Source: Enhydrobacter aerosaccus
GTDB lineage: Bacteria > Pseudomonadota > Alphaproteobacteria > Reyranellales > Reyranellaceae
Assembly: GCF_900167455.1 (NCBI RefSeq)
Contig: NZ_FUWJ01000004.1
Span: forward strand, 1-64,000
Direction of reading: 5' to 3'
Length of the DNA stretch: 64,000 nt
The notes below the pieces were generated by a model. The model had not been told where the DNA came from. It did no database searches and worked only from the letters and a program-made list of their open reading frames with translations. The translations under genes were made by a program, and so were the position numbers. Each line of letters starts with the position of its first letter. Position 1 is the first letter of the stretch. Below, piece by piece: positions 53,890 to 62,655 of this stretch.

Positions 53890-55026
53890 GTGGATATCCT
53901 CGCGCAGCCGATTGAGGTCGACAGCGCGGCGAAGCCCGGGTTTGCGCGGCCCCAGCTCGACCTCGAACTGCGCAACATCCGCAAGCGGTACGGCGACTTC
54001 ATTGCCGTCGATGGCGTGTCGCTCAAGGTCCGGAAGGGGCAGTTTGTCTGCCTGCTCGGCCCCTCCGGTTGCGGCAAGACCACGACCTTGCGCTGCGTGG
54101 CGGGGCTGGAGGAGCCGGACGAGGGCGACATCCTGATCGGCGGCAAGGAAGCGACGCGAGATCCACCCTGGCAACGCGACATCGCAATGATGTTCCAGGA
54201 TTTCGCGCTGTTTCCGCATATGACGGTGGCGAAGAACGTGGCCTTCGGCCTCGAGATGCTGAAGCGGCCCAAAGCCGAGATCACGGCGCGCGTCGATCAG
54301 GTGTTGAAATCGTTCGAGATCGCCGCCCTGGCCAATCGCAAGCCGGGCAGCCTGTCGGGCGGCCAGCGTCAGCGGGTGGCGCTCGCCCGCGCCATGATCA
54401 CTGAGCCGCGCCTCCTGCTGCTCGACGAGCCGATCGGCGCGCTCGACTACTCGCTGCGCGAGACGGTGATGCTGGAACTCAAGCTGCTGCAGAAGCGCAG
54501 CGGCATCTCCTTCATCTGGGTGACGCACGATCAGAACGAAGCATTCTCCTTGGGCGACCTCGTCGTGGTGATGAACCACGCACGTATCGAGCAGATGGGC
54601 ACGCCGGAGGAGATCTTGCAGCGTCCTGCCACCGCCTTCGTGGCGGGATTCGTGCAGGGCAACAACGTGTTCCATGGACGCGCCGCCGGAACCTCGGATG
54701 GGCTGCTGGCGGTCGACACGGCACTGGGCCGCTTTCACGTGTCTTCGTCCGGTTCGGCCCCGGCGGCTGGCACCGCCGTGTCCTTCTCCGTTCGTGCGGA
54801 GAAGATGACCGATCTCGTCGGGGACGAGCATGGCAATCGCGTATCGGCCCGCTGCTCGGCGATCGAGTTCTTTGGTTCTGTGCGACGCCATCTGTTCGAA
54901 CGCTCGGATGGCGAGGTGCTGAAATATGACCAGTTTGGCGCCCAGGCCGCACGCATCGAGCTGGGGCAGCTCGTGACGATCGGCTGGCGCGCCGACGATA
55001 CCGTGCTGCACGGGATGGCCGGATGA
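53890..55026 (+). CDS. ABC transporter ATP-binding protein, spermidine/putrescine (PotA) type
   Basis: The 378-residue ATPase begins with a GTG directly after the preceding TAG stop, with no good ribosome site, so it depends on coupled translation. Walker A is GPSGCGKTT (about 57-65), signature LSGGQRQRVALARAM and Walker B LLLLDEPIGALDY, with TOBE domain after about residue 290. The N-terminal 30 residues are an extra leader. It belongs to the importer encoded by the next three genes. Confidence 0.92.
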   Translation: MDILAQPIEVDSAAKPGFARPQLDLELRNIRKRYGDFIAVDGVSLKVRKGQFVCLLGPSGCGKTTTLRCVAGLEEPDEGDILIGGKEATRDPPWQRDIAMMFQDFALFPHMTVAKNVAFGLEMLKRPKAEITARVDQVLKSFEIAALANRKPGSLSGGQRQRVALARAMITEPRLLLLDEPIGALDYSLRETVMLELKLLQKRSGISFIWVTHDQNEAFSLGDLVVVMNHARIEQMGTPEEILQRPATAFVAGFVQGNNVFHGRAAGTSDGLLAVDTALGRFHVSSSGSAPAAGTAVSFSVRAEKMTDLVGDEHGNRVSARCSAIEFFGSVRRHLFERSDGEVLKYDQFGAQAARIELGQLVTIGWRADDTVLHGMAG

Positions 55027-55892
55027 GTACGATCCGCGTCCGCTCCAGTGCGAGCTACTGGCTGGCACTGCCGGCCACGGTGTGGATGCTGGTCGTGGTG
55101 GTGGTGCCCATAGTGCTTCTGGCCTGGGTATCGCTCTGGGGTGGTCGCAGCCTTTCGCCGACCAGTCCACTGACGTTCGACAACTACGCCAAGTTCTTCG
55201 CCAACAAGACCTATATCGACCTCGCCCTGAGCACCATCGGCCACGTCCTCCTGCTGATGGGGCTGACCGGCCTGTTGGGCTACTGCATCGCCTATTTCCT
55301 GGTCATGAAGGTACGGAGCCCGATCTGGCGGCTGGTCCTGTTCCTGGCGTTTGTCGTGCCGTTCTGGACCAGCACCCTGATCCGCGCCATCGCCTGGGTG
55401 CCATTCCTGGGCGTGAACGGTGTCATCAACCGGATACTGCTCGCGCTCGGCGCGACCCATGCGCCCATCGAGGCCTTTCTCTATTCGCGCACGGGAATCA
55501 CGATGGCCCAGGTCTCGCTCTATACGATGATGGCAGCGGGGCCGGTCGTGTACATGCTGAACGCCATCGCGCCACAGCTGCGCGAGGCGGCCATGACCCT
55601 GAAGGCGCCGCCCTTTGTCGTGTTCCGGCGCATCGTCCTTCCTCTCACCCTGCCGGGCATCGTGATTGGCCAGGTGCTGGTCTTCCTCAATGTCATGTCC
55701 GACTTTGCAACCGTCGCAACGGTCGGCGGCAACAAGCATGCGCTGCTCTCCAACCTCGTGCTGCTGTTCTACGAGGGGTCGCAGATCCGGGCGGCCTCGG
55801 TGGTCGCGGTTCTGCTGATGCTTTGCATGCTGGTAGGTGTGGTGGCGGCAATGCGCGTCGTCGATATTCGGCGCCTCGGCACGGATCGCTGA
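55023..55892 (+). CDS. ABC transporter permease, PotB type
   Basis: The 289-residue permease has about six helices, including YWLALPATVWMLVVVVVPIVLL at the start. The ATPase contact loop is REAAMTLKAPPFVVFRRIVLPL, with TRAIAWVPFLGVNGVINRIL-like central parts typical of PotB. It overlaps its neighbours by a few bases on each side. Confidence 0.92.
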   Translation: MSTIRVRSSASYWLALPATVWMLVVVVVPIVLLAWVSLWGGRSLSPTSPLTFDNYAKFFANKTYIDLALSTIGHVLLLMGLTGLLGYCIAYFLVMKVRSPIWRLVLFLAFVVPFWTSTLIRAIAWVPFLGVNGVINRILLALGATHAPIEAFLYSRTGITMAQVSLYTMMAAGPVVYMLNAIAPQLREAAMTLKAPPFVVFRRIVLPLTLPGIVIGQVLVFLNVMSDFATVATVGGNKHALLSNLVLLFYEGSQIRAASVVAVLLMLCMLVGVVAAMRVVDIRRLGTDR

Positions 55893-56719
55893 TGGGCTGG
55901 AAAGTCCGCCTCAACGTCACGACTGGCCTGTTGGGCGCGATTACCCTGGCCTTTCTTGCTTATCAGTGGCTGCCAATCCTCACGCTCGGGCTTCTTTCCT
56001 TCAGTGGCCCGAGCGGGGGCACGACCTTTCCGATGAACGGCGTCTCCTTTCATTGGTATCGCGAGCTCTGGCAGGCCAGCGTCATGAACGATTTCAAGCC
56101 GCCATTGCTGCGCTCGTCGCTGCTAGCGCTTGCCTGTGCGCTGACGACCGTCGTTCTGTCGGTGATGGCTGCCCAGGCCATGCGCGGCCGGTTTCGCGGC
56201 AGCGGCGCCTTCTTCTATCTGATGCTGCTGGGCATCATGGCGCCAGGCATCCTGGTGGGATTCGGTTTTGCCATCCTGATGCGTCTGCTCGGAATCGAGC
56301 TTGCGTGGAACACCACCACATTCCTCGTCCAGGTGTCATGGACCCTGCCATTCGGGTTCCTGACCATGCTTGCCGTCTTCAACCGCTTCGATCCCAGGGT
56401 GGAAGAAGCGGCACTGACCCTGGGAGCGTCGCGCCTGGTCACATTCCGGCGGATTACGCTGCCGCTCGTCCTGCCGGGTATCATCGGGGCCGCGCTGTTC
56501 GGCTTCTCCCTATCCTACGACGAATATCCCCGGAGCATGTTCACGACCGGGCCGGATGGCACGTTGCCGCTTGCCATCATGGCGCAGCTCGACCGGCAAC
56601 TGACACCTGAAATCTATGCGATCGGAACGGTCACGACGATGTCTTCCCTGGTGGCTGTCACGCTTTGTGCGGCTGGCTTGTGGGCGATGCGTCGATCTAC
56701 GGCCGGCCGCAGCCCTTGA
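55892..56719 (+). CDS. ABC transporter permease, PotC type
   Basis: The ATG at 55892 overlaps the potB-type stop (TGATG) and gives 275 residues. Membrane helices occur around 10-32, 70-92, 100-128, 135-160, 185-210 and 240-262, and the contact loop is EEAALTLGASRLVTFRRITLPL. It is the second permease of the Pot-like importer. The longer upstream frame is out of phase with potB and not real. Confidence 0.92.
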   Translation: MGWKVRLNVTTGLLGAITLAFLAYQWLPILTLGLLSFSGPSGGTTFPMNGVSFHWYRELWQASVMNDFKPPLLRSSLLALACALTTVVLSVMAAQAMRGRFRGSGAFFYLMLLGIMAPGILVGFGFAILMRLLGIELAWNTTTFLVQVSWTLPFGFLTMLAVFNRFDPRVEEAALTLGASRLVTFRRITLPLVLPGIIGAALFGFSLSYDEYPRSMFTTGPDGTLPLAIMAQLDRQLTPEIYAIGTVTTMSSLVAVTLCAAGLWAMRRSTAGRSP

Positions 56720-56743
56720 TGTCGAATTCACAGGAGGCCTGAC

Positions 56744-57901
56744 ATGCTCATCAAACGACGTGCCTTGCTGGCCGCAACCGGGGCAGCTGCGCTCTCCGCG
56801 CCTTCGGTCGTGTCGCCGGCGCAAGCGCAGGCCAAGCAGATCAATCTCGCCGGCGCGAGCTATGACATGCGGGACGTTATCCTGACCGAGTTCGCAAAGC
56901 GAAGCGGGATCACGCCCCGGCCCTTCATCAACCCGTCGACACAGGTCCGCGTCGACCGCATCCGCACGGCGCCTCTTGACTGCCTGATGCTGGATGCCCC
57001 GTTCGCCGCCTATGCCAATTCAGAGAATCTGCTCCAGCCAATCGACACGTCCCGCCTGACCTACTGGCCAAAGTTGCATCCGCTGCTGAAGGACGGCCGC
57101 GCCACACCGACGGCACCGCTCGGGGTCGGCGCCAACCCGGGGCGCATGATGTATCTCGACGATGCCCGTACCAAGGTGTCGTTCGCCCCGATGTTCTTCC
57201 AGATGGACAGCATCGGCTACAACGCCGGCAAGATTCAGGCGGAGAACAATTCGCTGTCCTGGGGCGAGCTGTTCAACCCGAAATGGCGCGGCAAGGTCGC
57301 GCTGTACGGCATTGACTGGCTCGGCATGCTGAATGCGGCCATGGCCATGCAGGCGCTCGGGCTCTTCAAGCCTGTCGATATGAGCAACATGACGGAGAAG
57401 GAAGTCGACACCGTCGTCGCCTTCCTCAAGGACAAGAAGAAGGAGGGTCACTTCCGTGCCATGTGGAAGGCCTATGGCGAACTGGTGAACCTGATGGCTT
57501 CCGAGGAAGTATGGATCGCCGACGCCTGGTGGCCAGTGGTTGTCGAAGTCGCCAGCAAGGGGATCCCCGTTCGTTACGCCGTCGCCAAGGAGGGCTATCG
57601 TGCCTGGTGCAACGGTTACGGCATTCCCGCGAACGCGAAGAATGTCGACGCGGCCTATGAGTGGCTCAACTTCTGGATGGAAGGATTCCCAGGCGCCCGG
57701 CAGTCGGAGATCGGCTATTTCTCGACCGTCAACACCTACGAGAAATATCTCGATCCCAAGTTGGTGAAAGAGGTCTATGGTGGCGAGGGCCGCGATGGCG
57801 GTTCGCTCGAGGACCGGGCCCAGCGCGTCTATGTCTGGAACACGCGCCCGAAGAACCTCGAATACTACACAGAGAAATGGAACGAATTCCTGGCTGCCTG
57901 A
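56744..57901 (+). CDS. ABC transporter substrate-binding protein, PotD-like (family 1)
   Basis: The 385-residue protein has a signal peptide with twin arginine (MLIKRRALLAATGAAAL, cleaved near AQAQA) and the PotD-like layout. Motifs seen are DCLMLDAPFAAYANSENLLQ, FFQMDSIGYNAGKI, the WGELFNPKWRGKVALYGIDW block and YTEKWNEFLA at the end. It resembles spermidine, thiamine or aromatic-ligand binding proteins, but acidic polyamine-binding residues are not obvious, so the ligand is open. A ribosome site AGGAGG precedes it. Confidence 0.9.
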   Translation: MLIKRRALLAATGAAALSAPSVVSPAQAQAKQINLAGASYDMRDVILTEFAKRSGITPRPFINPSTQVRVDRIRTAPLDCLMLDAPFAAYANSENLLQPIDTSRLTYWPKLHPLLKDGRATPTAPLGVGANPGRMMYLDDARTKVSFAPMFFQMDSIGYNAGKIQAENNSLSWGELFNPKWRGKVALYGIDWLGMLNAAMAMQALGLFKPVDMSNMTEKEVDTVVAFLKDKKKEGHFRAMWKAYGELVNLMASEEVWIADAWWPVVVEVASKGIPVRYAVAKEGYRAWCNGYGIPANAKNVDAAYEWLNFWMEGFPGARQSEIGYFSTVNTYEKYLDPKLVKEVYGGEGRDGGSLEDRAQRVYVWNTRPKNLEYYTEKWNEFLAA

Positions 57902-57927
57902 GGTGACCGGAACAAGGGAGGAGCGCC

Positions 57928-58683
57928 ATGGATCTCGGTTTGAAAGGCAAGAAGGTGGCTGTGACCGGCGGCAGCAAGGGCATCGGTCGCGCCATCGCCG
58001 AGGGATTTGGCGACGAGGGCGCGGCTGTCTCAGTCTGCGCCCGCAACACCAGCGAGGTCGCCGCCGCCGTCGCGGCATTGACTGCCAAGGGCGTCAAGGC
58101 TTTCGGCCAGGCGCTGGATGTCGCTGATCCCGCCGCGCTCAAGGCGTGGATCGTGGCCAGCGCGGCCGAATTCAACGGGCTGGATGTGCTGGTCTGCAAT
58201 GTCAGCGCCCTGGCCGTTGGCGATTCCGCGGAGACCTGGGAAAAGTCGTTCCGCACCGACATGATGCACACCGTCAACGCGGTGGCCGCGGCGGTGCCGT
58301 TCCTCGAGAAGTCCGATTGCGCCTCGATCGTGCTGATCTCGAGCGTGTCCGGCTTCGAGGTCGACTTCGCCGCAGGTTCCTACGGCGCGATCAAGGCAGC
58401 GCTGATCCATTACGCCAAGGGGCTGAGTCGGCAACTCGTCGGCAAGGGCATTCGGGTCAACTGCGTTTCTCCCGGCAACACCTATTTCGAAGGTGGTATC
58501 TGGCAGAATATCGAGAACAATATGCCGGACCTGTTCGCGTCGACGATCAAGGTCAATCCGACCGGGAAGTTCGGCACCGCCGAGGAAGTGGCGAACGGCG
58601 TGGTGTTCATCGCCAGTCCGAAGGCCAGCCGCATCTCGGGCACCAATCTCGTCATCGACGGCGCTCTTACGGTCGCGGTCTAG
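57928..58683 (+). CDS. Short-chain dehydrogenase/reductase
   Basis: The 251-residue SDR has the cofactor loop TGGSKGIG (13-20) and the catalytic set S139, Y152 and K156 (SYGAIKAAL), with N91 in CNVSAL. The classical family oxidises or reduces a C-O group with NAD(P). It lies 26 bases after the PotD-like gene and 11 bases before the amidase, so it is part of the same operon, likely transforming an intermediate after ring opening. Confidence 0.92.
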   Translation: MDLGLKGKKVAVTGGSKGIGRAIAEGFGDEGAAVSVCARNTSEVAAAVAALTAKGVKAFGQALDVADPAALKAWIVASAAEFNGLDVLVCNVSALAVGDSAETWEKSFRTDMMHTVNAVAAAVPFLEKSDCASIVLISSVSGFEVDFAAGSYGAIKAALIHYAKGLSRQLVGKGIRVNCVSPGNTYFEGGIWQNIENNMPDLFASTIKVNPTGKFGTAEEVANGVVFIASPKASRISGTNLVIDGALTVAV

Positions 58684-58694
58684 GGGGAATGCGC

Positions 58695-59633
58695 ATGCAT
58701 GGCCATCGCCACACGATCCACAAGGACCATATTCATCACGGCTGGAACAACGCCTTCGCGCCCTGTCTCAAGATCGCGCCGGGCGAAGTGGTGCATTTCG
58801 AGACCGTGGATGCCTCGTCGGGCCAACTGTCGCGGACGTCGACCGAAGCCGATCTCGCCAAGCTCGACCTCGCCTTCGTCAATCCGGTCACGGGGCCGAT
58901 CTTCGTCGATGGTGCCAAACCAGGCGACGCGCTCAAGATCAGCATCTTGTCCTTCAGTCCTTCGGGCTGGGGCTGGACCGGCAACATTCCAGGCTTCGGG
59001 CTGCTGGCGGATCAGTTTCCCGATGCCAAGCTCCATCATTGGAACTACGACCCCGGCCTCAAGCCGGCGATGTATGGACCGGGAGGCAAGGTTCCGTTGC
59101 GTCCCTTCGCCGGCACGATCGGGGTCGCGCCAGCCGCGCCCGGGCTTCATAGCATCGTTCCGCCCCGGAATGTCGGTGGCAACATGGATGTCCGGGACCT
59201 GTTCGCCGGGGTCGAACTCTATCTGCCGATCGAAGTCGATGGCGCGCTTTTCTCTGTTGGCGATACCCATGCTGCGCAAGGCGACGGAGAAGTGTGCGGC
59301 ACGGCGATCGAGAGTCCGATCGATGTGGTGCTGAAGATCGACGTGGTGAAAGGCGCCAATCTCCGTATGCCGCGCTACGTCACACCGGGACCGGTGAGCG
59401 ACCATTTCGACAAGGCTGGATATGAGGTGACAACGGGCATCGGCGCGGACCTGATGGCCGGCGCCCGTATGGCGGTATCCGAAATGATCGAGCTGCTCTG
59501 CCGCCGCTTCGGCTATTCAGCGATCGATGCCTACATGCTGTGCAGCGTTTGCGCTGACCTGCGGATCAGTTCGATCGTCGATGTGCCGAACTGGGTCGTC
59601 TCGTTCTACTTCCCGCGCATCGTGCTGGAATAG
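58695..59633 (+). CDS. Acetamidase/formamidase family enzyme
   Basis: The 312-residue protein (ATG at 58695; another ATG two codons earlier) matches FmdA/AmdA: HRHTIHKDHIHHGWNNAFAPCLKI at the start, GPIFVDGAKPGDAL, RPFAGTIGVAPA, PRNVGGNMDVRDL and the metal-binding GDTHAAQGDGEVCGTAIES. These zinc enzymes release ammonia from formamide, acetamide or related amides. In this operon it would free nitrogen from an intermediate made by the RutA-like enzyme. It ends 3 bases before the convergent RutA-like copy 2. Confidence 0.93.
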   Translation: MHGHRHTIHKDHIHHGWNNAFAPCLKIAPGEVVHFETVDASSGQLSRTSTEADLAKLDLAFVNPVTGPIFVDGAKPGDALKISILSFSPSGWGWTGNIPGFGLLADQFPDAKLHHWNYDPGLKPAMYGPGGKVPLRPFAGTIGVAPAAPGLHSIVPPRNVGGNMDVRDLFAGVELYLPIEVDGALFSVGDTHAAQGDGEVCGTAIESPIDVVLKIDVVKGANLRMPRYVTPGPVSDHFDKAGYEVTTGIGADLMAGARMAVSEMIELLCRRFGYSAIDAYMLCSVCADLRISSIVDVPNWVVSFYFPRIVLE

Positions 59634-59636
59634 CGG

Positions 59637-60719
59637 TCAGGCGACCGCCTTCAGTTTCTCACTGCGGCAGGCCATCAGCGGCTGGATGTGCTGCCCGAAC
59701 TGCTCCATGCCGACCAGGAAGTCATCGAAGGTCAGCATGATGCCCTTGGTGCCGGGAACGGCGGCGCATTCATCGAGCATGCGCGCGACGGAGGCATAGG
59801 AGCCGACCAGCGTGCCCATGTTGAAATTGACCGCGCCTTCAGGGGCGGAGATGCGCTTGGCGGTGCCGCCTTCGGGCGCATTGGGGTCGGCATCGGCCTG
59901 GCCCGACATCCAGCTCAGCGCTTCCAGGTCCGCGCCTTCGTTGTAGCGCTTCCACTTGGCCATCGCTTTCTCGTCGGTCTCGTCGGCGATTACCATCATC
60001 AGTACGTAGTTACCGACATCGCGGCCGGTCTTGGCGGCCGCCTGCATCATCAATTCATTGGTCGGCTGATGGGCTGTCGGTGTGTTGACCCCTTTGCCCA
60101 GTGTAAAATTATAATTGCCGTAGGTCGCGCCGAACTCCATGCCGCGCGGGCTCTGGCCGGCGCAAACGATCTTCATCGATGCCGTTGGACGCGGGCTCAG
60201 CTTGCAGTCGGACATCTGGAAGTACTTGCCCTTGAAATCCGAGGTGCCTTTCTCCCAAAGTTCGCGCAGGACGGTGACGTATTCGGTGCTGTAGTCGTAG
60301 CGGTAGCCGAAATAGGCTTCACCGGGCCACATGCCCATCTGTTCATATTCGTCCTTTGCCCAACCCGAGACGATGTTGACGCCAAAGCGTCCGTTCGAGA
60401 TCGAATCGATGGTCGAGGCCATCCGCGCGACGATCGCCGGCGGAATGGTCAGCACCGCCACCGAAGCATAGAGCTGAATCCGCTTCGTCACGGCGGCCAA
60501 GCCCGCCATCAGGGTGAAGGATTCGAGATTGTGATCCCAGAATTCGCTTTTGCCCCCGAAGCCGCGCAGCTTGATCATCGAGAGGGCAAAGTCGAGGCCG
60601 TAATGCTCCGCTCGTTGCACGATCTGCTTGTTGAGATCGAAGGAGGGCATGTACTGCGGCGAGGTCGTAGAGATCAGCCAGCCATTGTTGCCGATCGGAA
60701 TGAAGACACCGATATCCAT
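59637..60719 (-). CDS. RutA-like flavin-dependent monooxygenase, copy 2
   Basis: The 360-residue paralogue begins with the same [17 protein letters not shown] as copy 1 and keeps more RutA features: GKGVNTPTA after the [11 protein letters not shown] block, and [20 protein letters not shown]. RutA uses FMNH2 and O2 to split the uracil ring. In rut operons, RutF reduces the flavin and RutB-E finish the pathway, none of which is here. It has its own sigma-54 promoter (60754-60769) and AGGAGG ribosome site and is convergent with the amidase. The 862-residue frame in the same phase is read-through and not real. Confidence 0.88.
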   Translation of the reverse strand: MDIGVFIPIGNNGWLISTTSPQYMPSFDLNKQIVQRAEHYGLDFALSMIKLRGFGGKSEFWDHNLESFTLMAGLAAVTKRIQLYASVAVLTIPPAIVARMASTIDSISNGRFGVNIVSGWAKDEYEQMGMWPGEAYFGYRYDYSTEYVTVLRELWEKGTSDFKGKYFQMSDCKLSPRPTASMKIVCAGQSPRGMEFGATYGNYNFTLGKGVNTPTAHQPTNELMMQAAAKTGRDVGNYVLMMVIADETDEKAMAKWKRYNEGADLEALSWMSGQADADPNAPEGGTAKRISAPEGAVNFNMGTLVGSYASVARMLDECAAVPGTKGIMLTFDDFLVGMEQFGQHIQPLMACRSEKLKAVA

Positions 60720-60753
60720 GACAACCTCCTGTGAAATCCGATACCGAAGGTCG

Positions 60754-60769
60754 AGCAAGCGACATGCCA
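60754..60769 (-). promoter_or_regulatory. Sigma-54 (-24/-12) promoter of RutA-like copy 2
   Basis: On the minus strand TGGCATGTCGCTTGCT has GG at 60768-60767 and GC at 60756-60755, the strict 10-base interval. The start point near 60743 lies about 24 bases before the ATG at 60719. The element shares the TGGCATG-N4-TTGCT form with the promoter at 52754. Confidence 0.85.
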
Positions 60770-60774
60770 GCGCG

Positions 60775-60790
60775 TCGCATGGAAGTTGCA
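60775..60790 (+). promoter_or_regulatory. Sigma-54-like promoter of the quinone oxidoreductase gene
   Basis: TCGCATGGAAGTTGCA has GC at 60788-60789 and the right spacing, but the -24 element reads CG in place of GG (60776-60777). Its expected start lies about 24 bases before the ATG at 60825. It begins 5 bases from the end of the opposite promoter, so the two -24 elements almost touch. Confidence 0.6.
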
Positions 60791-60824
60791 GGTCTGCGGT
60801 GGCTTTCACGGGAGGGAACGAGAC

Positions 60825-61805
60825 ATGAAGGCGGTCGTCATCCACGCCACCGGCGGACCGGAGCAACTCGTGGTCGCCGAGCTGCCAGATCCTGTTCCGG
60901 GGCCGGGAGAAGTCCTGGTCGATGTTGCTTATGCCGGCTGCAACTGGGCCGATACGCAAGTGCGGATGGGCATCTATCCGCATGCCATGACCTACCCCAT
61001 GGTGCTGGGCTTCGAGGTGTCGGGGACGGTCGCGGCGCTCGGCCCGGAGGTTCACGGCGTGGCAATCGGAGAGCGGGTGGCGAGTTTCCCCGATAAAGGC
61101 GGCGCCTATGCCGAGAAATGCGTCGCTCCGGCCGCCGGACTGATCAAGCTTCCGGCAGATGTTCCGCTCGATGTCGGGGCGGCATTTCCCATCCAGGCGC
61201 TGACCGCCTATCACATGCTCTTCACCGTCTACCGCCTGAAACCGGGAGATACCGTGCTGGTGAACGCCATTGGCGGCGGCGTTGGGCTGATGTGCACCCA
61301 GCTCGCCGTCCAGGCTGGAGCGCGCGTGATCGGCACCACGGGCACGCCAGGGAAGGAGCAGCGTGCTTTGGAGTATGGCGCCGCGCGTGTTGTGGTGACT
61401 TCCGGCGAGGATTTCGAGACAGCCGTTCTCGAATTCACGCACGGGAAGGGGGTTGATCTGGCGATCGACTCCTACGGCGCCACGATGCTCGACCGCACCT
61501 TCAACGTCGTGCGCAAGCTTGGCCATGTCATCAGCATCGGCGAAGCCGAGGGCCAACCGTTCAAGAACATCCGGGAGCGCATCCTGCCGCGCTCGCAGAC
61601 CTTCACCCGCCTTCATCTCGGCCATGTCGATCAGACGTCGCCCGAATGGAAAGCCGGCATCGATCATGTCGTATCGGGCATCGAGCAGGGTTGGCTCAAG
61701 GTGCCGATCGAGGGCGTCTTCGCTCTCGACAGGGCGGCCGATATGCACCGCTGCCTCGAGGGGCGTCAGGTCGCCGGCAAGCTGCTGCTGAAGGCTGGCG
61801 ACTAG
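60825..61805 (+). CDS. Quinone oxidoreductase-like medium-chain dehydrogenase/reductase
   Basis: The 326-residue protein resembles NADPH:quinone oxidoreductase (QorA): [19 protein letters not shown] at the start, [14 protein letters not shown] with the family N-D, and the nucleotide loop [12 protein letters not shown] (about 149-160). No zinc ligands are present, as expected for this branch. It may reduce a quinone or an enone intermediate. It is transcribed away from RutA-like copy 2 and ends overlapping panB by a few bases, convergently. The ATG follows GGGAGGGAACG. Confidence 0.9.
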   Translation: MKAVVIHATGGPEQLVVAELPDPVPGPGEVLVDVAYAGCNWADTQVRMGIYPHAMTYPMVLGFEVSGTVAALGPEVHGVAIGERVASFPDKGGAYAEKCVAPAAGLIKLPADVPLDVGAAFPIQALTAYHMLFTVYRLKPGDTVLVNAIGGGVGLMCTQLAVQAGARVIGTTGTPGKEQRALEYGAARVVVTSGEDFETAVLEFTHGKGVDLAIDSYGATMLDRTFNVVRKLGHVISIGEAEGQPFKNIRERILPRSQTFTRLHLGHVDQTSPEWKAGIDHVVSGIEQGWLKVPIEGVFALDRAADMHRCLEGRQVAGKLLLKAGD

Positions 61806-62641
61806 GCGCTGCGATCCTTGTCCGGCCTGGCACGGAAGCAGTGATCCAGCGTCGGAAATGTCCGCGACCGGACCTCCCGAGCGTAGGCCTCGGCAGCGGC
61901 GGAAATCTCGACGCCCAGATTGGCGTAGCGCTTCACGAAACGCGGCGTGAAATCGCTGAAGAGACCGAAGACGTCTTCCGCGACCAGGATCTGGCCGTCG
62001 CAGGCCGGCGATGCGCCGATACCGATGGTGGGCACCTTCAAAGATGATGTGATCGCGGCGGCAACAGGTTCGACGGTGCCTTCCAGGACCACGGCGAACG
62101 CTCCGGCATCGGCCACCGTTGCGGCATCCTGCGCCACTTTCTGCGCTTCCGCTTCGGACCGGCCGGTCGCCTTGAAACCGCCTGCCACATTCACCGATTG
62201 GGGCATCAGGCCGACATGGCCGCATACCGGAATGCCGCGCTGTGCCAGGAACCGGATCGTTTCCGCCATCTCGGCGCCGCCCTCGAGCTTCACGCCGCTG
62301 CAGCCGGTCTCGGCCATTACGCGCGCGGCGGCGCGGAAAGCCTGCTCGGGGCTGGCCTGGTAGCTGCCGAACGGCAGATCGACGATCACGCAGGCGCGCT
62401 CGGCGCCACGCATCACCGCAGCGCCATGGGCGATCATCATGTCGAGCGTAACGGGCAACGTGCTGTCGAAGCCGTAGACCACCATTCCAAGCGAGTCGCC
62501 CACAAGCAGAAGGTCGACATGCGGATCGAGCCAGCGCGCCATCTGGGTCGTATAGGCGGTCAGGCAGACGATCGGCTGCTGTCCTTTCCGGTCTCGGATC
62601 TGCGGCGTGCTCAGCCGTTTGGCACGGGTGACGGCGCTCAT
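61802..62641 (-). CDS. panB: 3-methyl-2-oxobutanoate hydroxymethyltransferase
   Basis: The 279-residue enzyme makes ketopantoate for coenzyme A synthesis. Typical blocks are [22 protein letters not shown], the metal-binding [46 protein letters not shown], and the C-terminal [20 protein letters not shown]. panC is not adjacent. The stop overlaps the convergent quinone oxidoreductase stop (CTAG). It is followed by no further gene on this strand. Confidence 0.95.
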   Translation of the reverse strand: MSAVTRAKRLSTPQIRDRKGQQPIVCLTAYTTQMARWLDPHVDLLLVGDSLGMVVYGFDSTLPVTLDMMIAHGAAVMRGAERACVIVDLPFGSYQASPEQAFRAAARVMAETGCSGVKLEGGAEMAETIRFLAQRGIPVCGHVGLMPQSVNVAGGFKATGRSEAEAQKVAQDAATVADAGAFAVVLEGTVEPVAAAITSSLKVPTIGIGASPACDGQILVAEDVFGLFSDFTPRFVKRYANLGVEISAAAEAYAREVRSRTFPTLDHCFRARPDKDRSA

Positions 62642-62655
62642 GGCGCTGCCCTACC

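Noticed and set aside
52807..60719. Calling the island a rut (pyrimidine utilisation) operon
   Set aside because: rutB, rutC, rutD, rutE, rutF and rutG are all missing, and copy 1 has lost RutA signatures.
59637..62225. 862-residue open frame on the minus strand
   Set aside because: The real RutA-like gene begins at 60719. The upstream part is a shadow of the quinone oxidoreductase and panB region and covers the sigma-54 promoters.
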